Below are positions 8,644 to 17,364 of a stretch of 64,000 nucleotides of DNA, one piece after another. Location of the stretch: the NCBI RefSeq assembly GCF_900104745.1, contig NZ_LT629732.1, forward strand, positions 3,583,981 to 3,647,980, given 5' to 3'. How positions within the stretch are numbered: position 1 is the stretch's first letter; the number at the start of each line of letters is the position of its first letter. Made by a program: the position numbers and the translations under genes. A model generated the notes under the pieces. That model saw only the letters and a list, made by a program, of their open reading frames with translations, made no database searches and had not been told where the DNA came from. The stretch is from Actinopolymorpha singaporensis. GTDB lineage: Bacteria > Actinomycetota > Actinomycetes > Propionibacteriales > Actinopolymorphaceae.

Positions 8644-10185
8644 ATGAGCTTGCCGCCGTACGCCGCGAACAGTCGCCAGTCCGGCAGTCGTACCCGCCGT
8701 CAGGACAGACCCAACATCATGGTGATCTGTGTCGACCAGATGCGTGGCGACGCGATGTCCTGTGCTGGCCATCCCGTGGTGAAGACGCCGCACCTGGACG
8801 AGGTCGCCGGTCAGGGCACCCGCTTCGCGCGGGCCTACTCGGCCACTCCGACGTGCGTGCCCGCCCGGGTCGCGCTGTTCACCGGACAGTCCCAGGAGCG
8901 GCACGGCCGGACCGGCTACCGGGACGGCATCCCGTTCACCGAGGCACATCCGGTGACCATGCAGGGCGTGCTGCGCGAGCATGGCTACCAGACCCAGGCC
9001 GTCGGCAAGATGCACGTCTTCCCCGAGCGGTCCCGGTGCGGCTTCGACGACGTACGGCTGCATGACGGCTTCCTGCACTTCGGGCGCCGCTACGGCGGTC
9101 GCCATCTGGAAGCCAACGACGACTACCTGACCTGGTTGCGCCGGCAGCCCGGGATGGATGCCCACGCCGACTACTTCGACGACGGCGTCGGCTGCAACTC
9201 CATGGTGGCGCTGCCGTGGAACCGCGACGAATACCTGCACCCGACCAACTGGGTGGTGCACGAGACCCTGGACTGGCTGCAGCGCCGCGACCCGACGGTG
9301 CCCTTCCTGAGCTACGTGTCGTTCCATCGGCCGCACGCGCCGTTCAACCCACCGCAGTGGGCCTGGGACCAGTACTACGGCCGGCAGCGGACAGAGCCGC
9401 CGCGTGGTGACTGGATCGGCGACTTCTCCGAGTTCCGCCGGGACAACTACCACCAGACGGTGATGGGCCGGCTGGACCCGGAGTCACACCACCGGACGAC
9501 CACCGGCTACTACGGGCTGATCAGTCACATCGACGTCCAGATCAACCGGCTGCTCGAAGGGCTCGCCGACCACGAACTGCTGGAGGACACCGCGATCGTC
9601 TTCGTGTCCGACCACGGGGACATGATGGGTGACCACGACATGTACCGGAAGTCGGTCGGCTTCGAGGGCAGCGCGCACGTTCCGATGATCGTCCGCCCTG
9701 CGCCGAGGTTCGCACCGGACGCGCCCCGAGGTGCCGTGGTCGACGACGTCACCGAGTTGCGGGACATCATGCCGACCGTCCTCGAGATGGCCGGCGTGCC
9801 GATCCCGGAGACGGTCGACGGTGCCAGCCTGGTGCCGTACGTCCAGGGGACCCGGCCGCAGAGTTGGCGCGGCGAGATCCACGGCGAACACACCCACTTC
9901 GCCCAGTCCCTGCAGTGGGTCACAGACGGCCGCCGCAAGTACCTCTGGGCGTCGGCCGAGGGCAGGGAGCAGTTCTTCGACCTCGAGGAGGACCCACAGG
10001 AACTCCACAACCTGGTCGGGGACCCCGGCAGGCAGACGGAGATCGACGACTGGCGGCGACGGCTGATCGGCTACCTGACCGACCGCGAGGAAGGCTACGT
10101 GGCCGGTGGGGAACTCGTCATCGGCAGGCCGGTGCAGACCGAACGATCGGACATCACCGCGCTGCTGGGCAGGGGAGCCGGATGA
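8644..10185 (+). CDS. Type I sulfatase
   Basis: A 513-residue arylsulfatase-superfamily enzyme that would remove sulfate esters from a sugar or glycan. The activation signature CVPAR (Cys71, converted to formylglycine in active enzymes) lies in TPTCVPARVALFTG. Metal and active-site motifs include CVDQMRGD near the N terminus, VGKMH, and VSDHGDMMGDH. There is no signal peptide, so it probably acts in the cytoplasm on imported substrate. ATG 8644 has GGAGAGG seven bases upstream. It is the first gene of an operon with two permeases and a binding protein (ATGA overlap to the first permease) and is controlled by the divergent LacI gene. No formylglycine-generating enzyme is visible in the window. 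Confidence 0.93.
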   Translation: MSLPPYAANSRQSGSRTRRQDRPNIMVICVDQMRGDAMSCAGHPVVKTPHLDEVAGQGTRFARAYSATPTCVPARVALFTGQSQERHGRTGYRDGIPFTEAHPVTMQGVLREHGYQTQAVGKMHVFPERSRCGFDDVRLHDGFLHFGRRYGGRHLEANDDYLTWLRRQPGMDAHADYFDDGVGCNSMVALPWNRDEYLHPTNWVVHETLDWLQRRDPTVPFLSYVSFHRPHAPFNPPQWAWDQYYGRQRTEPPRGDWIGDFSEFRRDNYHQTVMGRLDPESHHRTTTGYYGLISHIDVQINRLLEGLADHELLEDTAIVFVSDHGDMMGDHDMYRKSVGFEGSAHVPMIVRPAPRFAPDAPRGAVVDDVTELRDIMPTVLEMAGVPIPETVDGASLVPYVQGTRPQSWRGEIHGEHTHFAQSLQWVTDGRRKYLWASAEGREQFFDLEEDPQELHNLVGDPGRQTEIDDWRRRLIGYLTDREEGYVAGGELVIGRPVQTERSDITALLGRGAG

Positions 10186-11165
10186 CCGCTCTCGAGGCCG
10201 GCTCGGCGGTACAGCGCCGGGTCGGCGGGTGGTACCAGCGGACGACGAGCCGCTGGTGTTACGTGTTCCTGCTGCCCGCTCTCGTGCTCACCGCGATGTT
10301 CACCTTCTACCCGATGGTGATGTCGTGGGTGTACTCCACGATGGACTGGGCCGGTTTCAGCAACGACATGACCTTCGTCGGCCTCGGCAACTATCGCGAA
10401 CTGCTCGGTGACCACATGTTCTGGTCCGCGCTCGGCAGGTCGATGATCTTCGTACTGGTCGGCACGCCGCTGCGGGTCGGGCTGGCGCTGGTGGTGGCGG
10501 TGATCCTGAACCGCCAGGTGATGCGCCTGTCGGTCGCCTTCCGCACGTTGTTCTTTCTTCCGGTGATGGCGTCCGCGTCGATCATCGGCGTGGTGATGAC
10601 GTTCGTGCTGAGCCCGAACAACGGCCCGATCAACACCGCGCTCGCAGGAACGGGACTGGCGGGTTCGCCGGTGGAGTTCCTGTCCGACCCGAAGCTCGCG
10701 ATCTGGACCGCGTTGCTCGTGCACACGTGGAAGAACTTCGGCATCACCATGATCTACTGGCTCGCCGCGCTGCAGACGGTTCCGGCGGAGTACTACGAGG
10801 CCGCGCGCATCGACGGAGCCGGCTGGGCGGGCCTGGTGCGTCACGTCACCATGCCCATCCTGCTCCCGTTCGCGTTGATCATCATCGTCCTGACGGCGAA
10901 GGAGAACCTGCAGGCGTTCGCGATCATTCAGGCCATGACGCAGGGTGGCCCGTACTTCAGCACCCAGGTGATGGAGATCTTCATCTACCGCACTGCCTTC
11001 GCCGCCGACGAGGCAGGTGGCGTGCCCCGGCTCGGCTACGCGTCCGCGGCCGGTTGCTTCTTCGGGACCGTGACCCTGCTGCTCGCCCTCGTCCAACTGT
11101 GGGTCGCCCGGCGGGTCGCCGAGACCCGTCGTGAGCTCGGCAGGGCCCGAGGTGATGCCGGGTGA
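10182..11165 (+). CDS. ABC sugar transporter permease, MalF-like (CUT1)
   Basis: A 327-residue inner-membrane permease with six expected hydrophobic segments. The EAA loop that docks the ATPase is visible near residue 205 (EYYEAARIDGAG...P). Its ATG overlaps the sulfatase stop (ATGA) and its stop overlaps the next GTG. It partners the MalG-like permease and the solute-binding protein downstream. As usual for actinomycete CUT1 systems, the operon has no ATPase gene and probably shares an MsiK-type ATPase encoded elsewhere. Substrate: probably a sulfated or otherwise decorated oligosaccharide, inferred from the sulfatase. Confidence 0.92.
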   Translation: MTALEAGSAVQRRVGGWYQRTTSRWCYVFLLPALVLTAMFTFYPMVMSWVYSTMDWAGFSNDMTFVGLGNYRELLGDHMFWSALGRSMIFVLVGTPLRVGLALVVAVILNRQVMRLSVAFRTLFFLPVMASASIIGVVMTFVLSPNNGPINTALAGTGLAGSPVEFLSDPKLAIWTALLVHTWKNFGITMIYWLAALQTVPAEYYEAARIDGAGWAGLVRHVTMPILLPFALIIIVLTAKENLQAFAIIQAMTQGGPYFSTQVMEIFIYRTAFAADEAGGVPRLGYASAAGCFFGTVTLLLALVQLWVARRVAETRRELGRARGDAG

Positions 11166-12082
11166 CCGGCAGAGCACCGTCGACAGGTGCCCCACCGCGG
11201 CCGGCGCAAGGGATGCGGCCCGGCGGCGGGCAGCGCGTCCGGCAAAGGCGGTTCTCGCGCCGGGACCGGCTGTGGGCGGTCATCATGTCGGTGATCCTGG
11301 TGCCGATCGTCCTCGTCTGGGTGTATCCGTTCATCTGGACGGTCTCCTCCTCACTGAAGAGCAGCAGCGAGATCTTCGGATCCCTGAGCCCGTTCAGCAC
11401 TGTTCTCCGGATCGGCAACTACGCACAGGCCTGGCGCGACGCGCAGATGGGGCGGTACTTCTTCAACACCGTCTTCGTCACCGGCTTCTCGATCCTGATC
11501 GCGGTGCTCACCGCCGCACTGATGGGGTACGTGCTCGGTCGCTATCGCTTCGCGGGCAAGAAGGTGGTCATCGCCGTGCTGGCGCTGGCGGTGTTCCTCC
11601 CGGAGGGTTACACCATCATCCCGGTGTACGACCTGATCGACCGGCTCCATCTGACGGACTCGCTGTGGGGTGTCACCCTGGCCGAGGCGGGCGGCGTGAA
11701 CATCGTTGCCGTACTGCTCTTCGCGGGTTACTTCGCCCAGCTCCCGGCAGAACTCGAGGAAGCCGCCCGGATCGACGGCGCCGGCTTCCTGCGTACCTTC
11801 ACCTCGGTGTATCTGCCCCTTGCCCGTCCGGTGACGGCGACAGCCGTGATCATGCAGTTCCTGCACAGCTGGAACGACTTCCTGCTCCCGCTGGTGCTGA
11901 CCCTGACCCGGCCGGAGCTGCGGACCCTCTCGGTCGGCATCTACGCCCTCCGCGGCCAGTACCTCAGCGACTGGGGCGTGATGACCGCGGGGGCAACCAT
12001 CGCGCTGGCACCGATCGTCGTCGTCTTCCTGCTGTTGCAGCGCCACTTCGTGGAGAGCATCGCCGGGGCTGTGAAGGGGTGA
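11162..12082 (+). CDS. ABC sugar transporter permease, MalG-like (CUT1)
   Basis: A 306-residue inner-membrane permease, second half of the channel pair. A basic cytoplasmic N terminus of about 35 residues precedes the first membrane segment (MSVILVPIVLVWVYPFIW). The EAA loop is ELEEAARIDGAGFLRTF...P. The GTG start overlaps the preceding stop (GTGA), so the two permeases are translationally coupled. The C-terminal segment (IALAPIVVVFLLLQRHFVESIAGAVKG) is a hallmark of the MalG group. Confidence 0.92.
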   Translation: MTGRAPSTGAPPRPAQGMRPGGGQRVRQRRFSRRDRLWAVIMSVILVPIVLVWVYPFIWTVSSSLKSSSEIFGSLSPFSTVLRIGNYAQAWRDAQMGRYFFNTVFVTGFSILIAVLTAALMGYVLGRYRFAGKKVVIAVLALAVFLPEGYTIIPVYDLIDRLHLTDSLWGVTLAEAGGVNIVAVLLFAGYFAQLPAELEEAARIDGAGFLRTFTSVYLPLARPVTATAVIMQFLHSWNDFLLPLVLTLTRPELRTLSVGIYALRGQYLSDWGVMTAGATIALAPIVVVFLLLQRHFVESIAGAVKG

Positions 12083-12130
12083 CCACATAACCCGGTCGCA
12101 GTGATCACCGAACCACCGAAGGAGTTTCTC

Positions 12131-13711
12131 ATGCCTTATCGACACAGCAACGGGACGCAGTTCAGCAGGCGCGGTGTGCTGGGGCTCATCGGCGCGGCCG
12201 GCGCCGCACTCGCCACCGGCTGTCAGGTGGACACCGGCAGCGGTGGCGGCAACGGCAGTGGCACTGGCGCCGGGAAGGCGGCGGCGAAGGGAAGCGATCC
12301 GAAGGCGATCAGGCTCCCCGATCTCCCGGGCAAGCTGCCGAGCGGCGACGCCACGTTCCGGTGGGTCGACAGTGGTGACCTGAAGTCGGTGTGGGAGCGG
12401 AGCGTGCTGGAGGCGTTCACCGCCAAGCACCCTCACATCAGGACGCAGTACGACGGCAACGGGTGGGACAACGTCAACCAGGTCGTGCCGCTCGGGATCA
12501 GGAACAAGAGTGCGCCCGACGTCTTCGCACTGCCCCTGGACGTGCCACCGCAGGTGGCCATCACCGAAGGCTGGGTTCGTCCGATCGACGATCTGATCCC
12601 CGACTTCGACACCTGGCGTTCGCGATTCGGACCCGACGTGCTGGTCCCGGGCGTCAGCATCTTCAACGACCGCCTGTACAGCTGGCCGATCTCGTCGAAC
12701 AGACGCCTGGAACGGATGTCGATCTTCGACACCGAGGTGATGAGGGCGGCCGGCTACGACGACCCCGGCACACAGATCACCACGTGGGACGAGCTCACCA
12801 CCGCGCTGACCAAGGTCCGCAAGACCGGAAGGGCCGGCCTGATGGCCGGCGGCGACGGGCTTGGCGGCATCGTCAGTTACCTGGCACTGACCGCCGGCTG
12901 GCGCGGCCTTCCGGCCAACGGCATGGACATGCGGACCGGTCAGTACGCCTACACCGCCGACGAGTTCATGGCGGCCTACGATCTGTTCGACAAGCTCGTC
13001 ACCGACAAGCTCGTCGTGTCGGGATTCGTCACGTTGCTGGAGAAGGACGCCCGGGCGCAGATGACCGCGGGGAAGTCCGGAATGATCTTCAACGGGCCAT
13101 GGGACATCCCGGCATGGAAGAAGGCGGCCCCCGACTGGAAGTACGACATCGCGTCGCTTCCGTCCCCGAAGGGCAAGCCGTTCCTGGTTCCGTTCCTGGA
13201 GGGCAGCAACTCGAGTTGGGTGTACGCGCACACCAAACTCCCCACCGTGGTAGGCCAGATCCTGTCGTACATGGGTTCGCCCGAGGGGCAGAAGATGATG
13301 GTCATCCTCAGTGAGGGAAACCTGCAGTCGCTGCAGCCGGAGGCGAACAAGGCGGCGGACCAGGCGGGTCTGCTCGACCCGAAGGCCAAGGCCGCCGTAT
13401 CGCTTGCCAGGCGCAGCATGCACGTGGCACCGCGTCCGGAGCTCCGGAACTCCGACGTCGCGAAGGTGAACATGGCCCTCAAGGTCGTCACCCCGAACCT
13501 GAAGGACGTCATGCAGGGGCTGGTCACCGGCCAGCTGAGCAATCCTGCCAAGCAGTTCGCGGCTCTGCAGTCCAGGCTGGACGCGGCCCTGGATGCCGCG
13601 ATCGTCGCCGCGAAGAAGAAGGGATCGACGGCCACCCGGGACGACTACGCGTTCAGCAACTGGGATCCGGCGAAGGACTACACCCGCGACGACTACAAGG
13701 CGCTCCGGTGA
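12131..13711 (+). CDS. Extracellular solute-binding lipoprotein, family 1
   Basis: A 526-residue sugar-binding lipoprotein. The N terminus has a twin-arginine-like motif (FSRRGVLGL), a hydrophobic core and a lipobox (LATGC), then a Gly/Ser-rich tether, so it should be exported and anchored outside the membrane. The mature part is a SBP_bac_1-type fold that delivers sugar to the two upstream permeases. ATG 12131 has GAAGGAG six bases upstream; the open frame starting at 12101 lacks a site. The 48-bp gap to the permease gene suggests the same transcript with its own translation signal. At 526 residues it is longer than typical CUT1 binding proteins (about 430). Confidence 0.9.
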   Translation: MPYRHSNGTQFSRRGVLGLIGAAGAALATGCQVDTGSGGGNGSGTGAGKAAAKGSDPKAIRLPDLPGKLPSGDATFRWVDSGDLKSVWERSVLEAFTAKHPHIRTQYDGNGWDNVNQVVPLGIRNKSAPDVFALPLDVPPQVAITEGWVRPIDDLIPDFDTWRSRFGPDVLVPGVSIFNDRLYSWPISSNRRLERMSIFDTEVMRAAGYDDPGTQITTWDELTTALTKVRKTGRAGLMAGGDGLGGIVSYLALTAGWRGLPANGMDMRTGQYAYTADEFMAAYDLFDKLVTDKLVVSGFVTLLEKDARAQMTAGKSGMIFNGPWDIPAWKKAAPDWKYDIASLPSPKGKPFLVPFLEGSNSSWVYAHTKLPTVVGQILSYMGSPEGQKMMVILSEGNLQSLQPEANKAADQAGLLDPKAKAAVSLARRSMHVAPRPELRNSDVAKVNMALKVVTPNLKDVMQGLVTGQLSNPAKQFAALQSRLDAALDAAIVAAKKKGSTATRDDYAFSNWDPAKDYTRDDYKALR

Positions 13712-13796
13712 CGGCGACGGCGTGAGGTCCGTGGACACGACCTGACCTGCTCCGCGGGACGTGTGAACGTCGCCGGAAGTGACGTGATCGCTCAGA

Positions 13797-14720
13797 TCAG
13801 GTTGCGATCGGGTAGGCGATGTAGGCCATGCGGGTGCTGTCGGGGGACCAGCTGTTGACGTTCAGCGATCCCTGGCCACCGAGCAGTGGGTAGCGCTGGA
13901 CAGGCGTGGTCCAGTCGTCCACCGAGACCAGCCGGATCTCGACCGGCAGGTCGGCGGGGTGGCCGGTGGTTCCCTGCGGGAAGGCGATGTAGGACGCCCA
14001 GCGTCCGTCAGGCGACAAATGTGGGAACCAGTCGACGGTGGAACTGGTCGTGAGGCGTTGCAGCGGCCCGCCTCCGTCTGGGACGCGGGCGATCTGGGCG
14101 TGCCCGGGCGTGGTCATGGTGAAGGACCCGGTGTTGAAGTAGATCCAGCGTCCGTCCGGTGACCACTCGGGCCCGTCGAGGTGGCCGGGCCCGGTGTCGA
14201 GGACGGTGACGGTGTGGTCCGGCTCGAGGATCGCGAGTGCTCCCGGCTCGGCGAAGTCGTCGATCTGCACGTAGGCGAGCCGGCGGCCGTCGGGGGAAAC
14301 GCCGTGCAGGAAGTGCCACCTGCCGTCGTCCGGGGTGAGCCGAGTGACCGGGCCGCCGGCCAGCGGGCCGCGGTAGATGTGGGTATCCGTCGCGGAGAGG
14401 TAGATGTGTTCACCGTCGGGACCGAGGACGTGATCGTTGTTGAGGCTGACCGGCGGGTCGAACACGATGCGGTCGAGTCCTCGCTCTGGGTGGTGGACGT
14501 TCAGCGTCCACGCGGCACCGTCTCCGTTGACGACCAGGTGCTGGCCGTCAGGTGTCCAGTTCGGTGCTTCGATCAGGATGTCGTCGGTTTCGAACAACAG
14601 CCGTGGTGCGGATAGCTCCGGCCCGGCCACCCACACCTGCGCTCGCTGGCCGGCGCGGAGCGCGCGGTGACGAGGCTTCTCTTGCCGGGCGGTGTTTTGC
14701 CGATCGGTGGGAGGTGTCAT
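13797..14720 (-). CDS. TolB-like WD40/PD40 beta-propeller protein
   Basis: A 307-residue protein built of PD40 repeats: at least five SPDG/TPDG/GPDG motifs each followed by a short beta strand (WTPDGQHLVV, GPDGEHIYL, SPDGRRLAYV, SPDGRWIYF, SPDGRWASYI). No signal peptide is seen, so it is probably cytoplasmic, unlike periplasmic TolB. Related actinomycete proteins are annotated as biopolymer-transport or oligogalacturonate-lyase-like propellers without known activity. ATG 14720 has AAGGG five bases upstream. It lies 147 bp downstream of the WYL regulator gene on the same strand. Confidence 0.75.
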   Translation of the reverse strand: MTPPTDRQNTARQEKPRHRALRAGQRAQVWVAGPELSAPRLLFETDDILIEAPNWTPDGQHLVVNGDGAAWTLNVHHPERGLDRIVFDPPVSLNNDHVLGPDGEHIYLSATDTHIYRGPLAGGPVTRLTPDDGRWHFLHGVSPDGRRLAYVQIDDFAEPGALAILEPDHTVTVLDTGPGHLDGPEWSPDGRWIYFNTGSFTMTTPGHAQIARVPDGGGPLQRLTTSSTVDWFPHLSPDGRWASYIAFPQGTTGHPADLPVEIRLVSVDDWTTPVQRYPLLGGQGSLNVNSWSPDSTRMAYIAYPIAT

Positions 14721-14867
14721 GGCGGCCCTTCGTGACGATCCGGTTGGTCAGGTTGGGAGCTCAGGCTCGGTGGTCGGGTTCGGAGGTCATCCCCGAGACT
14801 GCCAGCACGCCGACGAACATGGGCGGTCGGGCCGCCTGAGGCGTGCGGAGCATCCGCGTGGGCGGCG

Positions 14868-15833
14868 CTACGGCTCAGGTGGTGTGGCCTGGTTGAGCTC
14901 GATCTGGCGCGCCGCGTTGCTGATCAACTGACGACGAAGGTGGTCGGGGGAAACCACGACGACGTCACCACCCAGTGACCCGACCAGGCAGACCGCGCTG
15001 TCGTAGTCCTCGGTGTCGAACTCCGCGTCCACCCATCCGTCGCGGTCGGGCTCGGTGAACGACTTGCTTCTGGCGTACGCCCAGCCGGCCCGGGTCAGTG
15101 ATTCGCCCCGCAGCCGCAGGCGGATCCGGTAGGAGGCGAACCTCCGGGCGTACTCTTCCTGTGCCTGCTGCCAGTGGGTCGCGAGGTCGAAGTCGTCCGG
15201 TCGGCTGAAGGCTTCCCGCGTGACGGCCAGGTCGTGGATCCGCGAGACCCGGTACATGCGAAGCCGGTCGTGGGCGCGGCCGACGAGATACCAGCGGGTG
15301 CCTTTGCGTACCAGTCCGTACGGCGCCGTCCGGGTGGCGCGTGGCCGGCTCCCGTACCGCAGTTCGATGATCTTGTCGTCCCAGATGGCCTCGAGAAGCC
15401 GGGGGAGCAGGGGCGACGGGTTGTTGGTGACCGGTTCCCAGTAGCGTCCCGGGTCGATGTGGATCCGCTGCCGGGCGTGCTCGGCGTGCTCGCGGGCGGC
15501 GGGGGCGATCGCAGCCAGCAGCTTGAGGATCAGGTCCTCGCCGGGGTCCTCCAGGCCGAGGTCGGCGAGGACTCCACCCGGTCTGCCGACGATCATCGCC
15601 AGGGCCTCGGTGGTGGACAGGCCGGTCAGGCTCGTCCGGTAGTCCTGCACAAGTGCCCAGCCGCCGGCGCCGCCGCGTACGGAGTAGACCGGGACCCCGG
15701 CCGCGGACAGCGCCTCCATGTCGCGCCGGATCGTACGAGTCGAGACCTCCAGGTCCCGGGCCAGCGTCGACGCCGAAACCACGCCCCGGCCCTGTAGCCG
15801 GAACACGATGCGGAGAAGCCGGTCGGCGCGCAT
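14868..15833 (-). CDS. WYL-domain transcriptional regulator (DeoR-like HTH)
   Basis: A 321-residue regulator: N-terminal HTH_11 domain (residues 1-60; LARDLEVSTRTIRRDMEAL), central WYL domain with the ligand-sensing signature (GTRWYLVGRAHDRLRMYRVSRI), and a C-terminal WCX extension. The ATG at 15833 is chosen because it starts right before the HTH; an upstream frame would run into the operator. It is divergent from the VOC gene at 15935 and a 27-bp perfect inverted repeat lies between, making the VOC gene the likely target. WYL domains sense nucleic-acid fragments or small ligands; the ligand here is unknown. Confidence 0.9.
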   Translation of the reverse strand: MRADRLLRIVFRLQGRGVVSASTLARDLEVSTRTIRRDMEALSAAGVPVYSVRGGAGGWALVQDYRTSLTGLSTTEALAMIVGRPGGVLADLGLEDPGEDLILKLLAAIAPAAREHAEHARQRIHIDPGRYWEPVTNNPSPLLPRLLEAIWDDKIIELRYGSRPRATRTAPYGLVRKGTRWYLVGRAHDRLRMYRVSRIHDLAVTREAFSRPDDFDLATHWQQAQEEYARRFASYRIRLRLRGESLTRAGWAYARSKSFTEPDRDGWVDAEFDTEDYDSAVCLVGSLGGDVVVVSPDHLRRQLISNAARQIELNQATPPEP

Positions 15834-15850
15834 GGGCCCATTGTCCCGCG

Positions 15851-15877
15851 CGTACAGGACACAGGATGTCCTGTACG
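15851..15877. promoter_or_regulatory. Operator candidate: perfect 11-bp inverted repeat between WYL regulator and VOC gene
   Basis: CGTACAGGACA, five-base spacer CAGGA, then TGTCCTGTACG: arms are 11/11 complementary. It lies 18 bp upstream of the WYL regulator ATG and about 58 bp upstream of the VOC ATG. Length, symmetry and location indicate a dimeric regulator site, most likely for the WYL protein itself. Confidence 0.7.
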
Positions 15878-15934
15878 GGCTGCGAGGCTGGCTTGTCCCT
15901 TGCCGCAAGCCGCCACGAGAGGAGTCAACCGATC

Positions 15935-16321
15935 ATGGAGCGTCCACGGATGATCGTCGGCGCGGTGACGATCGGAGCGGATCCGGCCGGTGCCCGCGAC
16001 CTGGCCGACTTCTACCACCGGCTGCTGGGGTGGCCGATCGTCGACCAGGGGCCGGACGGCGGTTGGATGCAACTGCGTCCGCCCGTGGGTGAGATCGGCC
16101 CGACGATCAACATCGAGGCCGACCGTGAGTACCGGCGGCCGGTCTGGCCCAGCCGCGCCGACGAGCAGATCGCCACGATGCACCTCGACATCGGTGTCGA
16201 CGATCTGGACGCCGCGGTCGCCTGGGCGCTCGACTTCGGCGCAACGCTGGCGGAGCATCAGCCGCAGCAGGACGTACGGGTGATGCTCGACCCACACGGC
16301 CATCCGTTCTGCCTGTGCTGA
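15935..16321 (+). CDS. VOC-superfamily (glyoxalase/bleomycin-resistance-like) protein
   Basis: A 128-residue protein with two beta-alpha-beta-beta-beta modules typical of the vicinal-oxygen-chelate fold: DLADFYHRLLGWPIV in the first, MHLDIGVDDLDAAVAWALDFGA and MLDPHGHPFCLC in the second. The ending DPxGHPFCL is characteristic of the Glyoxalase_6 group found in actinomycetes. GAGAGGAG lies about ten bases before ATG 15935. It is divergent from the WYL regulator, which probably controls it. Enzymatic activity or drug-binding role is unknown. Confidence 0.85.
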   Translation: MERPRMIVGAVTIGADPAGARDLADFYHRLLGWPIVDQGPDGGWMQLRPPVGEIGPTINIEADREYRRPVWPSRADEQIATMHLDIGVDDLDAAVAWALDFGATLAEHQPQQDVRVMLDPHGHPFCLC

Positions 16322-16373
16322 TCATGGAGCGATCGTCCGGCGCGCCCGCGACGCGTGCCTCGGAGGTGGAGTG

Positions 16374-17165
16374 ATGGCACCGAAGACACCCAGTCCGTCG
16401 AAGCCGGTCGGGTTCACGACCAGGGAACTGTCGGTGCGTACTCTTGCCGACTTCGAGCGGTTCTTCTCCCAGGTCCACGGGTGCGCCTGTGTCGTCTACT
16501 ACTTCGGCCGGCACCTGCCGCCGGTGGCGAACACGGCCGGGGAGCGCGCGGAGATTCTGGGGGCGCCCGATCGCGCCCGCCGCCACTTCCCGCACCGGGA
16601 GCTCATGCGGACCCGGGAACAGAGCGCGGTCTCGGACCTGGTCCGAAGGGGCAGGGCCGACGGAATCCTTGTCTACGCAGCCGGAGACCCGGTCGGCTGG
16701 TGTCAGTTCGCCCGCGTGGAGGGTCCGCCAACAAACACCGGCGACCTCGCCCCGTTGTGGCGAATCAACTGCTTCACGACACGGATGGACTACCGCCGGC
16801 AGGGCGTGGCTACCACAGCGTTGAAGTCGGCGGTGGCGGCGATCCGCAAGCGGGGTGGCGGCTGGGTCGAGGCGAGGCCCATGGCCTTCCCACACTACGA
16901 TCCGACCCTTCCGAAGCTACGCCGTACGTACGGCTGGCGCTCACCGGAGGCCGCCGACTACATCCGGGACAACTGGCCGAGCAAGGAGATCCCCGGAATC
17001 GGCAGAGTCAACGCGTGCCAGGTGACCAACAAGACGATGGGACACATGGGAACGATGTCGATGTTCGAGAAGCTCGGCTTCGCGGTGGTCGGCCTCGACG
17101 AAGAGCGCAGCTCGAACGACCCCCGCTATCCGTGGCACTTCGTCCTCATGCGCCTCAAGGTGTGA
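16374..17165 (+). CDS. GNAT-family N-acetyltransferase
   Basis: A 263-residue protein. The acetyl-CoA-binding motif A is visible in the middle (FTTRMDYRRQGVATTALKSAV; RRQGVA is the pyrophosphate loop). About 120 residues precede it and the C terminus (MSMFEKLGFAVVG) has the GNAT beta-bulge end. GGAGGTGGA at 16362-16370 favours ATG 16374 over the adjoining GTG at 16371. It lies 52 bp behind the VOC gene on the same strand and may share its transcript. Substrate unknown. Confidence 0.82.
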   Translation: MAPKTPSPSKPVGFTTRELSVRTLADFERFFSQVHGCACVVYYFGRHLPPVANTAGERAEILGAPDRARRHFPHRELMRTREQSAVSDLVRRGRADGILVYAAGDPVGWCQFARVEGPPTNTGDLAPLWRINCFTTRMDYRRQGVATTALKSAVAAIRKRGGGWVEARPMAFPHYDPTLPKLRRTYGWRSPEAADYIRDNWPSKEIPGIGRVNACQVTNKTMGHMGTMSMFEKLGFAVVGLDEERSSNDPRYPWHFVLMRLKV

Positions 17166-17364
17166 CGGGCCGGCGGTCGGCCGACAAGTGTTCCGGGTCC
17201 CCGCTCGCAACCGACCGACCGTCCGATCCTGGCCTGCCCGTGTCGTGTCCGACTCTGCCGAATGATCTTTACAGGTGTGGGACCGGACACCACACTCGTG
17301 CCGGGCACGCTGAGACGCCTCCCGTGTGCCGTCCGTGCGTAGCCTCACGAGGGCAGGTCGAGTC

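Noticed and set aside
11351..13738. Minus-strand open frame of 795 codons across permease and binding-protein genes
   Set aside because: Antisense shadow of the sugar importer; no domain pattern.
13712..13796. Terminator between the convergent binding-protein and PD40 genes
   Set aside because: Only short imperfect complementarities around GACGTG/AACGTC; no stable hairpin was evident by eye.
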